A DNA stretch of 64,000 nt from Mesocentrotus franciscanus (lineage: Eukaryota > Echinodermata > Echinoidea > Camarodonta > Strongylocentrotidae), in assembly GCA_037976565.1 (NCBI GenBank), contig CP137680.1, positions 31,021,694 to 31,085,693 on the forward strand, in the 5' to 3' direction. A program made the translations under genes and the position numbers. The notes under the pieces are model-generated. The model was not told the DNA's origin. It worked only from the letters and a program-made list of their open reading frames with translations, and did no database searches. This document shows positions 1-13,290 of the stretch, piece after piece; within the stretch, counting starts at the first letter, position 1; each line of letters opens with the position of its first letter.

Positions 1-3000
1 ACAGGATTTTTTTTTTTTAATCATCTGGATTTCTTACATTGTCTAGATTACCACAGTTGACATTGGTGGCTATTTTAATCTCCTATAATCAATGTAGAAA
101 CAAAGAGAGGCCCTAAGATATCGCTTGATATCTCCCTTGAAGAAGACAGAGGACATTCTATTCAATTGTCCATCATATCAAAGCAATGAGGTCTGCATTA
201 AATCAATACTTGTTACCACTGCATCGTCCCTCTCATTCATTATAACATAGTCTTTTCTATCCAAACCTGATTCTAAAATTAAGAATGATTTCATATGGCA
301 TGTAAAAAAAAGCAGTAACTGTATATGCTTGTAATATTTAATATAAATTAATGGAGTCTTGCAAGTGTATTTTATAAGATATATTTGGGTAACTTTATTA
401 CAATCTAAAAAAGGATCACATGCCAGACAAGTTAAGACATAATCACTTAATCTAAAAAATGATACTATACTTATACACTGCACATGGCTTATATTATGAA
501 AGCAGCGCTTGATGGTTTGAATGAATACCGTACTCTTAACTTTTAACCAAATCAATTTGAATTTGGTTGCTTCTTTGAGGAGCATATCAATAAAGAAAGC
601 TTTACAATTATTTTGTCTAATTATCAAATATCAGCATTTGAATTAAGTGATCAAAGGTTATCTACAATTCTACATATTATTAAAACATTGTATATATGAA
701 TAAAAGATGCAGAATTGAACCGACTTTATTCACTGCATATTTATTATGGTTGTAATGGTTTTAACTGATATTTTTAAAGTTAAAAAGGATACATGTTCAA
801 ATTCATGTTATAATTCATAATTTACCATTGTCAAATAAGTCTTTAAAGAATTCATTCGTAAAAATGAGTAAAAATCAAGAAACTGAATTACTTGACAATA
901 AGGCCTAGATATTACTTTTTTTATTACAAGACTACAAACAATGCTCAACAGATTATTAATTTAAGAATGATTTATTATTTTTACATGACATAAAACAGTT
1001 ATCCCCCTTAAATTTCTTCTTCATCTATAGATCTCACCATGACCTCATCTTGGTTTAGAGGTGGATGAGTCATTGGTCATGTTGCCATGGTAACATGGTA
1101 GTGAGAGACCATGACGCATACATCTCCATTGATTGAACCACCTGCATACTGACCGTCTTCAATACATCACTAAGTCAAGGTCCTTTCATACAACCCTCTC
1201 ATTATGAGACTGCACTCAGGATTAGAGTGTACCAAATCACTCACAATCTTGTCATATCTCACACCTCATGTAAGAGGTCCAATGTCGCTATACTGTAGTC
1301 ACACTATGAGCTTCAAATATTACTCCTACAAAGAGATATTGCAGTTTAAATACACACTTATCATTAACCATGAAAACTCCTTGTAGAGGAGACTAGTGGA
1401 CGCATGTGTACATGTAGGCGCTCGCATAGAATGGGGCACACACAAAACCCAAGACGGAGTTGGATTTTGTGCGTGGGCTTTTTATGTTATTATTTACTTT
1501 CTTCACATTGCGTGAACCTATAGAATGCTAATCAAGGTGTTTTTAATCGTTCAGGCAATTGGACACTTTAAAAAATACTAATGTGTTGAAAACTCTGAAG
1601 ATATTGCAAAAAATGACAATTCAAAGAAGAAGTGATCTGTTAGGAGCCAGAAGGGTGTCAACTCTGTGTAAAATGATATGCATTAACGCCCTCCTCGCTC
1701 CAAACAAACAAAATATTATACACTTAATAAACATCCATTACAGTCATACTATTTGAGGAAATCCATTCAAAAGGAACAAGTAAAGTGCTTTTCAGAGACT
1801 GGTTTTAATATTCTGCTAAGATACAGAAGTTTATTAACTAACATGACTTAAAGCTCTAAAAAGACACGGATCATAGCTGTAAACTATTAATCTGCTATGT
1901 TAGAATCACAAAAATATGAACAAATCTTAAGTGTTCATTTTAAAGATTCTTTGTTTAATAATGTAGCATGAAAATCTTGATTTTGAGCAAGATGTAGAAC
2001 CCAGCTGCCTCCTCCATCCATTAATGTAATCATATACAGGAAACACAGCATGCATTCATATTTCTAAATGTCAAGATCTATTTGGCGTGCAACCTAGACT
2101 CTCTCTCTCCCTCATCAAAAACATGTACTTGACTATTTATCATTTAGAGCGTCGTCTAAATTTGTTTCATGTACTCTCAGAGGCAAGCACAAATTATCAT
2201 TTCAGAGATGTCAACTCCTAATTCTTGATGATACCAGATAGTATATATACATCTTGACAGAGCAAGGAGATATGGGCCGGGTATGACCAAACTTGCAATA
2301 CATACACTGGGGAAAAAACAGCAAAAAAACAAGAAATTAAAACAAAATGTCCAATGGTTAACTAGATCAATTCTCTTCCACAACCAAATTGTGTAAATTT
2401 AGAACCATCTTGCCTAGAGGACAATTTGTATACTTGATGAATCCTTCATTATAGTAATAATAATATATCAATCTTATTTTTACATTTCTTATAATCAGCA
2501 GAAATGCATGACTTGATCAAATACTAATTAAGGATTGAGCAGTCTCTAAAATTCATGTCATGAATGGGACTAAGTTTTTAGATGACAGTTTTGCATAAAA
2601 ACACAAATGAAATGAATACCAGATTCTAGCACTATACTTGCCTTTCTCAAGTCTAATAAGCTGGGTAAATTCTACTGAAAAAGAGCAAAGTAAGAGCAAA
2701 GTAAAGCCCAGAATGAAGGTTGATATCAAATGATACTGAAGAGAATTGTTCACTTGTTTTGAGTCTAGCGGTAGTGAAGGAGTTAAATGTGTCCTGATCA
2801 ATCCACCCTCCTCCTATCTTGACGTCATAGGGGATGTGTGCATCCAGGACACAGTATCAAGATGAGAGATAGGAATGGGATATCAGAGTGAGAAAACGAT
2901 GTTTGTATTCTAGACATAATTGTGTTTGTCTTTCATCACATTAACTTCCTCACCAATGCCTTATATGCTCTCCTCAATATAACACTACCTATTCCATGAA

Positions 3001-3171
3001 AGCCTCTTTCATCATCTTCTCTCTTGCTTTGGACGCTATCTTGATATATTCCAATGATATGTTGTAAATTCTTTTAATCTTAATATGGAGGATTTCACAT
3101 ACTTTTGAAAGCTTGGAAAATCATTGGGCATTTTATCAACATTCAAAATCACTTTCCCTGATTTCTTTCCA
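1..3171. other. AT-rich, no gene seen
   Basis: No exon chain, RNA gene or inverted-end element was recognised apart from the X-box-like palindrome at 1,081 and one GAGCCAGAAGGG word at 1,649. Open frames here (longest 149 codons, 178-627 minus) have AT-driven composition and no known motif. Confidence 0.5.
1081..1094. promoter_or_regulatory. palindromic RFX X-box-like site
   Basis: GTTGCCATGGTAAC matches the palindromic RFX consensus GTTRCCATGGYAAC at every position. RFX factors control ciliary genes in animals. No gene start is recognisable beside it, so function is unproven. Confidence 0.5.
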
Positions 3172-3477
3172 TTAACCCATTAGCAACTAGAGATTTTGTG
3201 AAAAAATGGCCGATTACTCACTGGAAGATATTGCAATATTGCTCTCATTTTGACATTGTTCTGAACAATATGAAACATGCGCTATTTTTCTATGCAGAAT
3301 CCTACTGTAGACATGGGTGGGATTACGCGCGTATAGCATTATCACGGTAGAATCTAGAATGGATACTACAGCACGTTGAAAATAAACGACAACGGACGGG
3401 CGGTTTCGGGTGGTTCAGTGAGTAAAAGGAGGGGCAGTTTTGGGCGGTTTTGGGCGATTTAGTTGCTAAAGGGTTAA
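3172..3477. mobile_element. TTAA-flanked piggyBac-like MITE
   Basis: Ends TTAACCCATTAGCAACTA at 3172 and the complement of TTAACCCTTTAGCAACTA ending at 3477 form inverted repeats. TTAACCC is the canonical start of piggyBac-type ends, and TTAA is the target duplication. The interior contains GGGCGGTTT-type repeats and no transposase. Confidence 0.85.
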
Positions 3478-5983
3478 CCCTGGCAAAGGGAATGGTAGCT
3501 CTGTCCATTACACAAATTGGTGAATTAAAATTATGCATTTGAAGTAAAGTAATGAAGATGAAAAATGTAGAGTAAAATTTTGTATTGCTTATGCCCTATG
3601 CCAACCTATATGAACAGGTCTTCATTAAGTTGAACAGAGAATAAACGTTCATCATCTAGCATAGAGTGAATGCAATTGGTTCTATTTTAATAGTGATCCT
3701 CATCAATATTAGAAATACAAATGCACTATAATACAGACTTGAATGACACATTGTACTGTACTTCAATGAAATCATCTAAATCAGTCATATTTACATCATC
3801 AATGGTAAGAAGGCGATCTAATATTCATAAATGCATAAGTACTGATGACACATACATCCAAACGGCTCTCTACAATCTATGGACACATCTAATTAAAGAG
3901 AAAAGAGAGTACAGAGCTGATATGTATGCATATAGAGAGAGCTTATAGCTTTATACATCGGAGAACGCATGTCATTTGATATCTTAGCTTGGGGTATATG
4001 TAGGGCAACAGGGGAGTGGGATGACAGTGTAGCTATGGCAACAATTGTCATGCAGATAACTATACTGCATGTGAGGCCATTTTAATTTATTCAGTAAAAT
4101 GCTTGGTGAGTCATAGTCGAACGTTGATCCAGCATGCACTGAATAGCGTGGGTTGGGTTGATCACACGTGTTGCTCAAGGCAATGCTCACACATTCAACG
4201 TACTAGTTAGCATCTGTTATTACATGCAGCATGATGGCTATTTTAAACAACAAATTCCAGTTGAAATTTTCACAAACAATGCATTTCTCCTCCTTGTAAA
4301 TAAAATAACCCTGAAATATAATTGCTTACAACACATAAAATAATATAAATATTGCACATCAAATATTCTAGTATGTGCACAAAGGTAACATAAGAAATAG
4401 TATCAATAGTATCAATACATTGAATTATCATCCCAGAATATGGTTGTAATCTGTTTACTTAATGCATTCAGAATTTGTTATCATTATCATAATACTGTTT
4501 TATAAAAAGTAAAACAAAGAAAAGGCGGAAATTCAGTCATAAGGATTTGACGTTTCTACAAAAATCTAATTCCTCCATGTATTTTCTTGTCCAAATAATC
4601 CCAATTGGACATCATTCACAACGCTCCATTTACAAGTATACTAGTTAAATAATGACCTTGTTGAATGCATCAAACTGGAACCTAACTAATCAATGGAAAG
4701 TGCAAGCAAAGTATGAACATCATATTGCTCAATTGACTCATTACTTCAATGTTGTATATCAACATGAAATCTAGATTATTGCATGAAATGATGAATCCAC
4801 ATAAATGTTTGAGTGTAAAGAAATTAAAATTGAGTCATTTACAATTATAGTGATAATAGTAAATTCTTGCTGAAAGATAAATGTGTACCTCTATACATTT
4901 TACAATATGCATCAAATTAGAGCATATTTGTTTTAATTGTGAAATTTATATAAGCTTATGCGTAAGACGACCCCTTTTCTGTATGTACCATGTCATTATC
5001 ATACATCTAAAGTTATAAGATTGTAAATATATATGTTGATGTATATGGAATGAATAAACATCAAATGAAATTAAAATATATAACATATAATATATAATAT
5101 ATAATATATTCAGGTCAGTGTTGACAATGAAACAATACAAATGACAATAGACTCTCCCCTTTAGGACTTCAACGCATGATAGCAATAGCAATAAACTTCA
5201 ATAGCAATAAACTCATGATTAATTTCAGTCCTGGGTTGTCAGTTATTGAAGGGTGCAGCCCTAGGCATGAAAACAATGGCTGATCACAAATTAAATTGAT
5301 GGAATGAATCAAGTGGTTGGAATTCAACAAGGAGTGGTGTATGCAAGTATTGTTAACATGGTTTCAGCAGGAACTATTCTGGGTAGATATATATATGCAT
5401 ATTCAATGGAATCATTGCTTGAAATTCAATATTAATTTTCTCTCTCTTTTTTTTTTTGTTAAAATAAAAATATTGATGTTTATATATCATTGATATGTAA
5501 TTAGTTTTAATTCATTTCAATTCCACACACAGTAGTGGTAATGGTAAGCAGCTTATATGGGAGGGATGGTGGACAATAAATGAACTCCATGTAACATACT
5601 GTACATGTGTGTAATTCTGAGGATGTGATGTGTTGCATCTTTTGATTAATTGCACACACAAAATTTAGTCTATTTCTCTTGCTTCATCTTTCTATCTTTA
5701 CATGCTAAAGCTATATTTCTATTCAAGTGATCGTTGATAATCTATTCTGCTCCATAAAATGTGGAAACATGCTTTCCACCAGCATGACAAGGTACACATG
5801 TACATAACAATAATTTTACTTTTAGAATGATCTTATTCAGATATAACATTCCTATAAAAACAACCTAACCCGCGCCCCCCTCTCTCTCATCTCCCTTTTT
5901 TGTTTTCATACATGATTCATATCCCTTCCATAATTCATTTCATTCTTATTCCCTTATATTTCCTTGAAACCGTTTTCCCGTTT

Positions 5984-6022
5984 TTTGTTTGTTTGTTTGT
6001 TTGTTTGTTTGTTAGGGTTTTT
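5984..6022. repeat. (TTTG)n microsatellite
   Basis: Tandem GTTT units run from 5987 to about 6022. Confidence 0.95.
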
Positions 6023-7924
6023 TTCTTCACTAATCATAGTGTCTTATGAGTGCATTTGGACAAGCGTTCTTTCTTGGATATGTGGTGGCTCTTCTTATTG
6101 TATTGAGAGAGGCGGAAAGATTCAATACAAATTAGAATCAATTTTTAAACATGAATTGCTTTCCTGAGAGATAAGGACTCTTAAGCTCTGCATGAGGACT
6201 GCAAAAATATTACTATTATCAACTTAGGATCAAAACCAGCAGAGAACAGATGGTGAAAAATTGTCACCCCAACATTTTACTTCTACATGTATGTTATAAC
6301 TGGTGGAAAACCAAATGATAATAAATTCACTCTCACCAATTTACATATCATGCAATGGTTTACGTAGGCATTCTAGGAAACCACAAACAGCACAGCATAC
6401 TGGTAACATTTTTCATCTCGAATCCATGTACTCTGTACATGTCCATTCCTTTCTGATGATCAATGCATACCTGTATCATTGATGAAACCAATTATATGAC
6501 TACATACCTGGAAACCATGGCTAAAATGTGCTCCTAAATGAATCGCTATTTCCGTCTTCCTTCAAGACTCTCCCGTATACAATCTGGTGTAGCCTAACTG
6601 AACATGCATGCATGTACCGGCATCGGTCACTCTCTCTCTCTCTCACGGATGGATGAGTGTGATTTAGAATTCACGAGATGTGGGAGGCAGCTGAGAGCGT
6701 ACTGCGAGAGAAACACCATCAGATGGCTTGAAGGTACTACTCTACATGTATGCTCCACTCTCTAATTATGTAGGAATAATTCCACTGGCATCTACCATTC
6801 ATTCATAGGGGGTTGGTTGTATCATGTAAAAACTGTCATGGTATATCATAAGCACAGTTAAAGGAAGAAAATTAATGTGTACCTATTTTACTAAAAATCA
6901 TATTTAACAGTAAAGCACATATAAACTCCCTACTTGTCAAAATGCTAATTAATGCTCTAAAATGAATTCAAAATAAACAACAAACCAACAGTTTGTTACT
7001 TTGTTATACAATTTGGATAAACATGATATAATATCGTATCTACAATACACATGTACTTTTATGTGACGATGCAATGCATCAAGGTCTTAATGAAAGAAAT
7101 ATTATAAATCAAGTGATTTTCTTAGATTAGGCCTTTGTTAAATATTTTTGGTAAATCTGTATTACTAATTCCTTAAATTTAGCAGGAAGGATTTGTTCTA
7201 TCTTACGCATCCATTCTATTCCTGTCCATATAATGATAGCTATATCTTAATTCTCAAGTCTTTGTACTGTGTCCCAATCAATTATTGCCTCATAATTATG
7301 ATACTGCAGTAAATCAACAAGAAAATCAAAGTATGCAAGAGTAGAGCATTAAATCCATCTAAAGGAGTTTCATGCTATCTATAAAACTAGCAACTTGATT
7401 GAGAATGTAATTACTTTACTATTTATCATCATGTAATAGAACTTAATTAGTGTTCCAAAGGGCATTGTCCCCGTATTTATAACCTTCTTTACTTTCACTG
7501 CATAACATATTGGCATCGCTGTAACAGTAATATTATTATCTCTTACGAAAGTAGGATCATAATTATTCTGAAGTATGAGGTAAATGTTATCTTCATTTCA
7601 GTCACCCTAGGTATACATTAGTCTGCAAGCACAGACTCTAATTTGACAATTTACCATAATTCATAAAGCCTTGCGCAGAGCCTAGCTGTCAGTCTCTGAC
7701 TGTGTCAAATACAGCTAAAGTACAGAGCCTATGCAGTATGTGGTCAGCCTAGTCTCACTGTGCAGACACTGTTATGCTCAACAACAAGGGTTTGTGCATG
7801 TAAACTAGGTATACATACTGTAATAGCAAGTTAACATGGGTATGGTTAGGAGTCCGTAGATAGATAGACTCATAATATTGATCAGTCATTCAGGGACAAA
7901 GGAGGCAAAGCAGACAGGCTATTG

Positions 7925-8170
7925 ATCTGTTATCACAATTAATCATAACAGTATATGAGCAGCTGTATGCTATGTTCACATGAGCTGGTTATCAATGATA
8001 TAAAACAGCTGCAGATTGTGTTCACACTCATCTATTTTAATTATAACTGCATGTGAGCAGCTGTAAGCTGTGTTCATATTGAAATGTTATCACAGTTAAT
8101 CATTAAAGCTATTCACTATGTTAACAACGATCTGAGGGTATGTTCACATCTGCATGAGATGGTTTCATAA
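7925..8170. repeat. degenerate tandem repeat with CAGCTG boxes
   Basis: About four loosely similar units of 50-65 bp share TTATCA, GAGCAGCTGTA and GTGTTCACAT-like words in the same order. Three units keep CAGCTG, an E-box palindrome. This may be a decayed minisatellite or a cluster of bHLH sites. Confidence 0.55.
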
Positions 8171-8286
8171 CATCATTCCTGGGTGAATATGCAAAGTCTA
8201 CTGATGCACATTAGATGCACTTTGGTGAAATTTGGCTGATGACAAGTTTATTTTTGCATGTGAAACAAATAAATAAGTAAAATTAC

Positions 8287-8309
8287 TCTTTCTCTCTCTC
8301 TCTCTCTAG
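8287..8309. repeat. (TC)n microsatellite
   Basis: A short CT run is followed by AGTCAGAGAGAAAG. Confidence 0.9.
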
Positions 8310-9839
8310 TCAGAGAGAAAGATGGGGCTGTTGTTCACTTTCCTTTTGTGCACTTTCCTCTGAATTGATGATATATATATATGATTGAAAGTCTTTCCAA
8401 AAAAATTATTTCGAATACATATACTAATTTTCTGTGGCTATGATTCATTTTTTACACCTCTCTCATATATCGATGAATTCCCCTCTATTTTGAAATGGAA
8501 TCTTCCGTGCAAACTTAATGAATTCTGTGTATGACGTAGCAAACCTCTCATCTCTGTCTACCCCCACTCTATGACCAACGATAATGATGTGTGCCGGCTC
8601 CACACACACCACCGGGCATACAGATGCATTGAGAGGGGCCCCATACTACAGTAGTGATGATGAATTCACTCCAAAATGAGTCTACGATGACACATGATGT
8701 GTGAGCAATGTTTACTCAAAATCAAAACTGATAATTCATTCACAAAATTGTGAGCAAATTAAAGACTGCGGAAGACTTGTACTGATATTATCAATTAGTA
8801 TGATGTAAGCTTGTTTAATGTAATTTTTATGTTTTATCCATACTTAAAAATGTGGTTGTTGTTTTTTCCAATATATTCTTGAACCTTTGCTATGATAGTA
8901 TTATGGTAAGATACAATTTAGAGCTAAATTACACCTTGATCATTTAAACTAATATAATTTTCATTACCTTCACAAAGCTATGCTATCAGAATTAAATGAA
9001 GTACAATTCAACTTCTTTCTTTAAATTTGTAATGTCTCATGTAAAATTCTTTCTTTTATTTTATAAATTCATTCTGATAATTTCATATTTCAAAGAGTTT
9101 GTAACTTTGTATCATTTCATGATACATGGATCCAATTTTATATTTCAAGGCATGTATGTATGGTTTTGTATAAAATAGTGAAAAAAAAAAAAATCACTGA
9201 TAATTTTGATATACTGAACATATCATTCATTATTAGCTCTTATATGTATCATCTTACTACCTCCTATACTAAAGAGGCTGCATCAAACACATCTTCTTTT
9301 TAGTCATTCAGTAAACTTACCTACCGGGGTAACCAAAATGTCACACAGTATACAATGCTGAACATGCAAGTCAGATTACAACCTACATGTTTCTGAGAGA
9401 CTGATTGTTCAGCAGCACATCTCACTGTGCCATGTATGTTGAATTCTGCCCTCTTGTGGGCGAGTCAGGTAACTTCTTCATTTCATCGTGTGTGATCACA
9501 TTCTTAAACATGTATTTATTAGGGGTGCTTCAACAGACATTCATACTCGTACAAATAGAGAAAGATGCACAAATATAGATTTTTAAACAAAAATATTGGA
9601 AAGGTAAACCCTTTTAGGTCTTGGTTTCTAGGTAAAGATGTATTTCTTGATATATCTGGTCTGGGAAATAAAGCATTGTCAATGGCCTTAATTTTTTAAC
9701 AGAAATCGAACTAATTGGACTGGAAAATCTGCTTAATTTTTTTACAAAGATATAAACATCTAATTTTGTCTCTTGAGAAAATTCTGTTTTCATTACTTGC
9801 ATGAGAATTTTTCTTCATGTCATGCTTAGATAGATAAAA

Positions 9840-10260
9840 CATTTTATTATTTCAGTATTTATTAAGTTTTATTTCAGTAGGGTAGTTCCATTCTAGCCAA
9901 AAAATAAATTTAATGGCCTGCTTTCCAAGGAAGCCCTACATTATACAGGTACATAAAATAACATCACATTTAATACAAAACAACACAAATTTAACACAGA
10001 ACTACGTAATAGTATAATAATTATTGAAAAAAAATTAATGGATAATCTAAACGAATACATTACAAAATTATTTGAAATAACAACAACAATAACCAGGGCC
10101 TACAGCCCATTTATTCATATCTTTTAAAATTAAAAACAAAACAAATCTAGCAGAAAAACAAATGAATACTAGATTTGGGAAGAAAAAAAAAAAAAAAAAA
10201 AAAAAAACTAGATATTAAAAAAGAAAAAGAAAAGGGAAAAAAAAAACTTATGGGAGATTA
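9840..10260 (-). mobile_element. LINE 3' end relic
   Basis: On the minus strand the sequence reads TATAATGTAGGGCTTCCTTG, then a GGCTAGAATGGAACTACCCT segment and AATAAAACTTAATAAAT. This is the typical GGGC-TTCC / pyrimidine-rich / AATAAA layout of non-LTR retrotransposon 3' UTRs. A-rich and T-rich tracts (10,181-10,207 poly-A on the plus strand) lie at the other side. No reverse transcriptase frame remains. Confidence 0.5.
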
Positions 10261-10655
10261 AACGAGCCCCCCAATTTCTTCAAATTAAACGAATCATATC
10301 TCTGAGATATGAAACATTCTCATTAAATGGCATTTACCAAACACTCTCCTTCATTAAAAGAAGATAAAATAGGAGCAAACTTTTCTCTGCTTGTGACATT
10401 TGTGGACCCTTGTTTCTAAGGAGTTCTAACCACACAATCTCTATCCATGACATTTGGGAGAAATGAACAAGCTTGCCTCGAAACGACAGACAATATTCCC
10501 GGAAGGAATAGAATGCATTATCCTGCATCCAGACAGGTTACGATGGGAATATAGCAATCTGCCTGAGGTTGTGTACTCTTTGCATGATTGGATGGGAGCA
10601 TTGAGAACCTGTTCACACTGCAGGAAATTTATACCAAATCGGTATTAAGAAAAGT

Positions 10656-10890
10656 CATATAATGATGATGATGATGATCCACAGCACTTGTATTGCGCCA
10701 TTTATCTGTTTCAAACATTCAAAGGCATTCAAAGGCGCCCACTCCTCCAATAGTTATGGACTACACATTTGCTTAAAAAGATGGGTTTCGAGGCCTGCTT
10801 TAAATCTTTCTAGCTTGTCAGTGTTGTGAAGAACAGGAGGGAGGGAGTTCCGGAGGCGTGGAGCAACTGAAGAGAAGGCACGATCACCAT
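10656..10890 (+). repeat. dispersed repeat (SINE/LINE-type end)
   Basis: A (GAT)n run leads into CAGCACTTGTATTGCGCC, a degenerate form of the GCGC-box found at several retroelement ends here (39,240; 58,620; 60,740). The body GGAGTTCCGGAGGCGTGGAG then AGAAGGCACGATCACC resembles a dispersed repeat I associate with marine invertebrate genomes. Confidence 0.55.
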
Positions 10891-10894
10891 ATAT

Positions 10895-11090
10895 CCAGAG
10901 TCGTATAAGCGGAAGAAGAAACCAGTTTTAAAGAGGTAAACTGACATGACAGCCGTCCATTTATCAGTGCGCACTCATACTAAGCCCCGCCCATTCATGC
11001 AATTTTCTTACTATACGATGTTCAGACTCGAAAGAAAGTAACTCTTTTTATACAATGAATTCTGGTGGTGTGAAAAGGCACTCATCATCA
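10895..11090 (-). repeat. repeat family X, copy D
   Basis: It contains AAACCAGTTTTAAAGAGGT, GACATGACAGCCG, AAGCCCCGCCC, ACTATACGATGTTCAGACT and ATACAATGAATTCTGGTGG. All occur in the same order at 23,776-24,165, and reverse-complemented at 24,490 and 26,352. No coding capacity. Confidence 0.75.
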
Positions 11091-13016
11091 CGACGTCAGA
11101 CCTGATATGTCAACCCCGGTATCCTAAATTGATGGTTGAAGTTATGAGATGAGAGACAGCCTGAGATTTACATGGTGCCCTGAGAGAATATCACAACACA
11201 ACTCATAATGCATGTACATGTTCATAGGACTGGTAAAATATGGATACACTCATATTGTATTTGAAAACTGAGAGAGATTTCTCACTACTTTATGAAATGG
11301 AAATATCAGATTAATGACGCCTTGATGACCCATAAAGATCCATGTTACAAGGTACAGAATATAGGAATATCTTGAAGGAGGTACAAACTTATTCTTCAGT
11401 ATGACCTATTAGGAGAATATATCTAAATTGTATGTACAACTATTCTGTATGCACATAGTGCACACCAGTGCTTAAACTTAAAGATCAAATGAGGAAATCA
11501 TTTATTGCTAGAAGGTCGCATAATCACAATAGAAAAACTAAATGTTTGAAATTATGGAGATCTTGATGTATCGGGTACATGTAAAAAATAAATCCAAAAA
11601 CACTAAAACAAAAATGTAATGGAAAGACACTAGGTTAATGGCTCTGAAATGGACTATCCAACTGTTTTTATCATTCTATCATTGTTATATAAGTCTTTGA
11701 TTTTGTTATATTGTGTTATTGTTTTTTATGATGATTTTCGGAAATAAAACAAACAAACAAACACTGTTCAAAATGCCAAAACAGAACATTTGAATGGCAG
11801 AATTTCACTCCCAACTTATATGCTCTGTTCTGACTCTACTCTCTAGTCTCTACAGTGATGGATGTACAAACTCACTCTACATGAAGAGCAGTCTGACCAG
11901 TAATGTTCCCTTGAACTCATTTTGACTGGTGGTGTTATGGGAAGATGAGCTGTGATTGAATATTGTAGAGCAAGGCGGCTACTCCATCATTATTCATAAA
12001 GTCATTACTGATATTGATGTAGCACTTTGATGGGGAGGCCTCTAAGATGTGATAGCATCTATGTTAGGTGAGAAGCTAAGAGAGTCAAACTAATAACGGG
12101 GGTTACATCTTCATCTTTTTTAAGTATTCAAATATTGCTTCTTTGCTTAATTAGAAACCCATTGCATGTATGTATACAAGCAGGAAGATGGCTGAGGAGA
12201 ATCGGCATATCCTCCCTAAAATACCTAGCTCCCTTTATACTTTCAGTTAATATGATTATGAGTTATAGAATTAGGACATATCTTTACTAGTACACAGATT
12301 TGTAAAAAGGAAGAACACATACATTTATTTAAAAAAAATCTTCATAGACAAACATATGTGACCAATAAGCCCTTTTAATTCAATTTCATGGAAACTACTT
12401 TTGTTGACGAAGCTAACATCAATGACTGTCCATTCAGACCGGACAGTAAAGTACATAATAACATCTAGGCTTAATCTTACGTTTACTGCCATTTAATCTC
12501 ATTATACAACAATCATATATTTGTACAGCCATGTAAATACAAATCAGACATCAGCAAACAGTTAACGATACACCAGTTAGCAAGAAGTATTCAAATGACT
12601 CAATTTAAATGCTCCATTGTTTGACAAAATTGACCCTGTACTGAAACTTAGCCCATGTATCAATAAGACAGATACATACTAAACAACATGGCAAAGTAAA
12701 ATCAAGCTGAAGCTCCTTGGTAAAGGTAGTAGCAAAACAAACGAAGCAGTTTTCCATTCTTAATTCTATTTGCATTTTGCTTAGTCTGGTTACCCATTTT
12801 GTTTATTAGTGCTACAAATTTTAAAATAAAATCACACACAATTTGTTCTGTGCTTATTCAAGCATGTATCACTTAATAAACCCTTTGCCTATGATAACCT
12901 GCCAATTTCATTCAGCTATATAGATATAGCATCAAATCAAGGAATAGATGATGAATGTGAGAGATATTACATCATGTCTGGGACAGAACAATGTGATAAT
13001 AAACACATTTGTGGCC
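11091..13016. other. intergenic or intronic, no gene seen
   Basis: Apart from the possible LINE tail at 11,690 no structure was seen. A near X-box or tRNA-like sequence was not found. Confidence 0.45.
11690..11763 (+). mobile_element. possible LINE 3' tail
   Basis: TTTTTATGATGATTTTCGGA is followed by AATAAAACAAACAAACAAAC. A poly(A)-signal-like word running into a simple tandem tail is typical of a retroelement 3' end. A related TTTTTTATGATGATTGAAATA lies at 52,785-52,808. Confidence 0.4.
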
Positions 13017-13221
13017 TGAGAGAGAGAGAAAGAGAGAGATAGATAGAGATAGAGAGAGGAGAGAGAGGAGAGAGAGGGAGATAGAGAGAGGAGAAGAGAG
13101 AGAGAGGGGGGAGAAGAGAGAGAAAGAGAGAAAGATAGAGAGAAAGATAGAGACAGATAGAGAGACAGAAAGAGAATGATAGAGAGAGAGAAAGATAGAG
13201 AGAGGAGAAAGATAGAGAGAG

Positions 13222-13253
<32 letters not shown>

Positions 13254-13290
13254 GGAGAGAAGAGAGAGGGAGAGAAGAGAGAGAGAGGTG
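13017..13290. repeat. (GA)n-rich low-complexity tract
   Basis: About 270 bp of nearly pure purine GA repeats with GATA and GGA interruptions. Long Ser/Leu or Arg/Glu open frames through it are artefacts of composition. Confidence 0.95.

Noticed and set aside
178..627. 149-codon minus-strand frame with Cys and Tyr
   Set aside because: AT-rich codons, no signal or domain, no splice-site context; likely chance.
4028..4041. Third X-box (GTAGCTATGGCAAC)
   Set aside because: One half-site departs from the RFX consensus at a conserved position.
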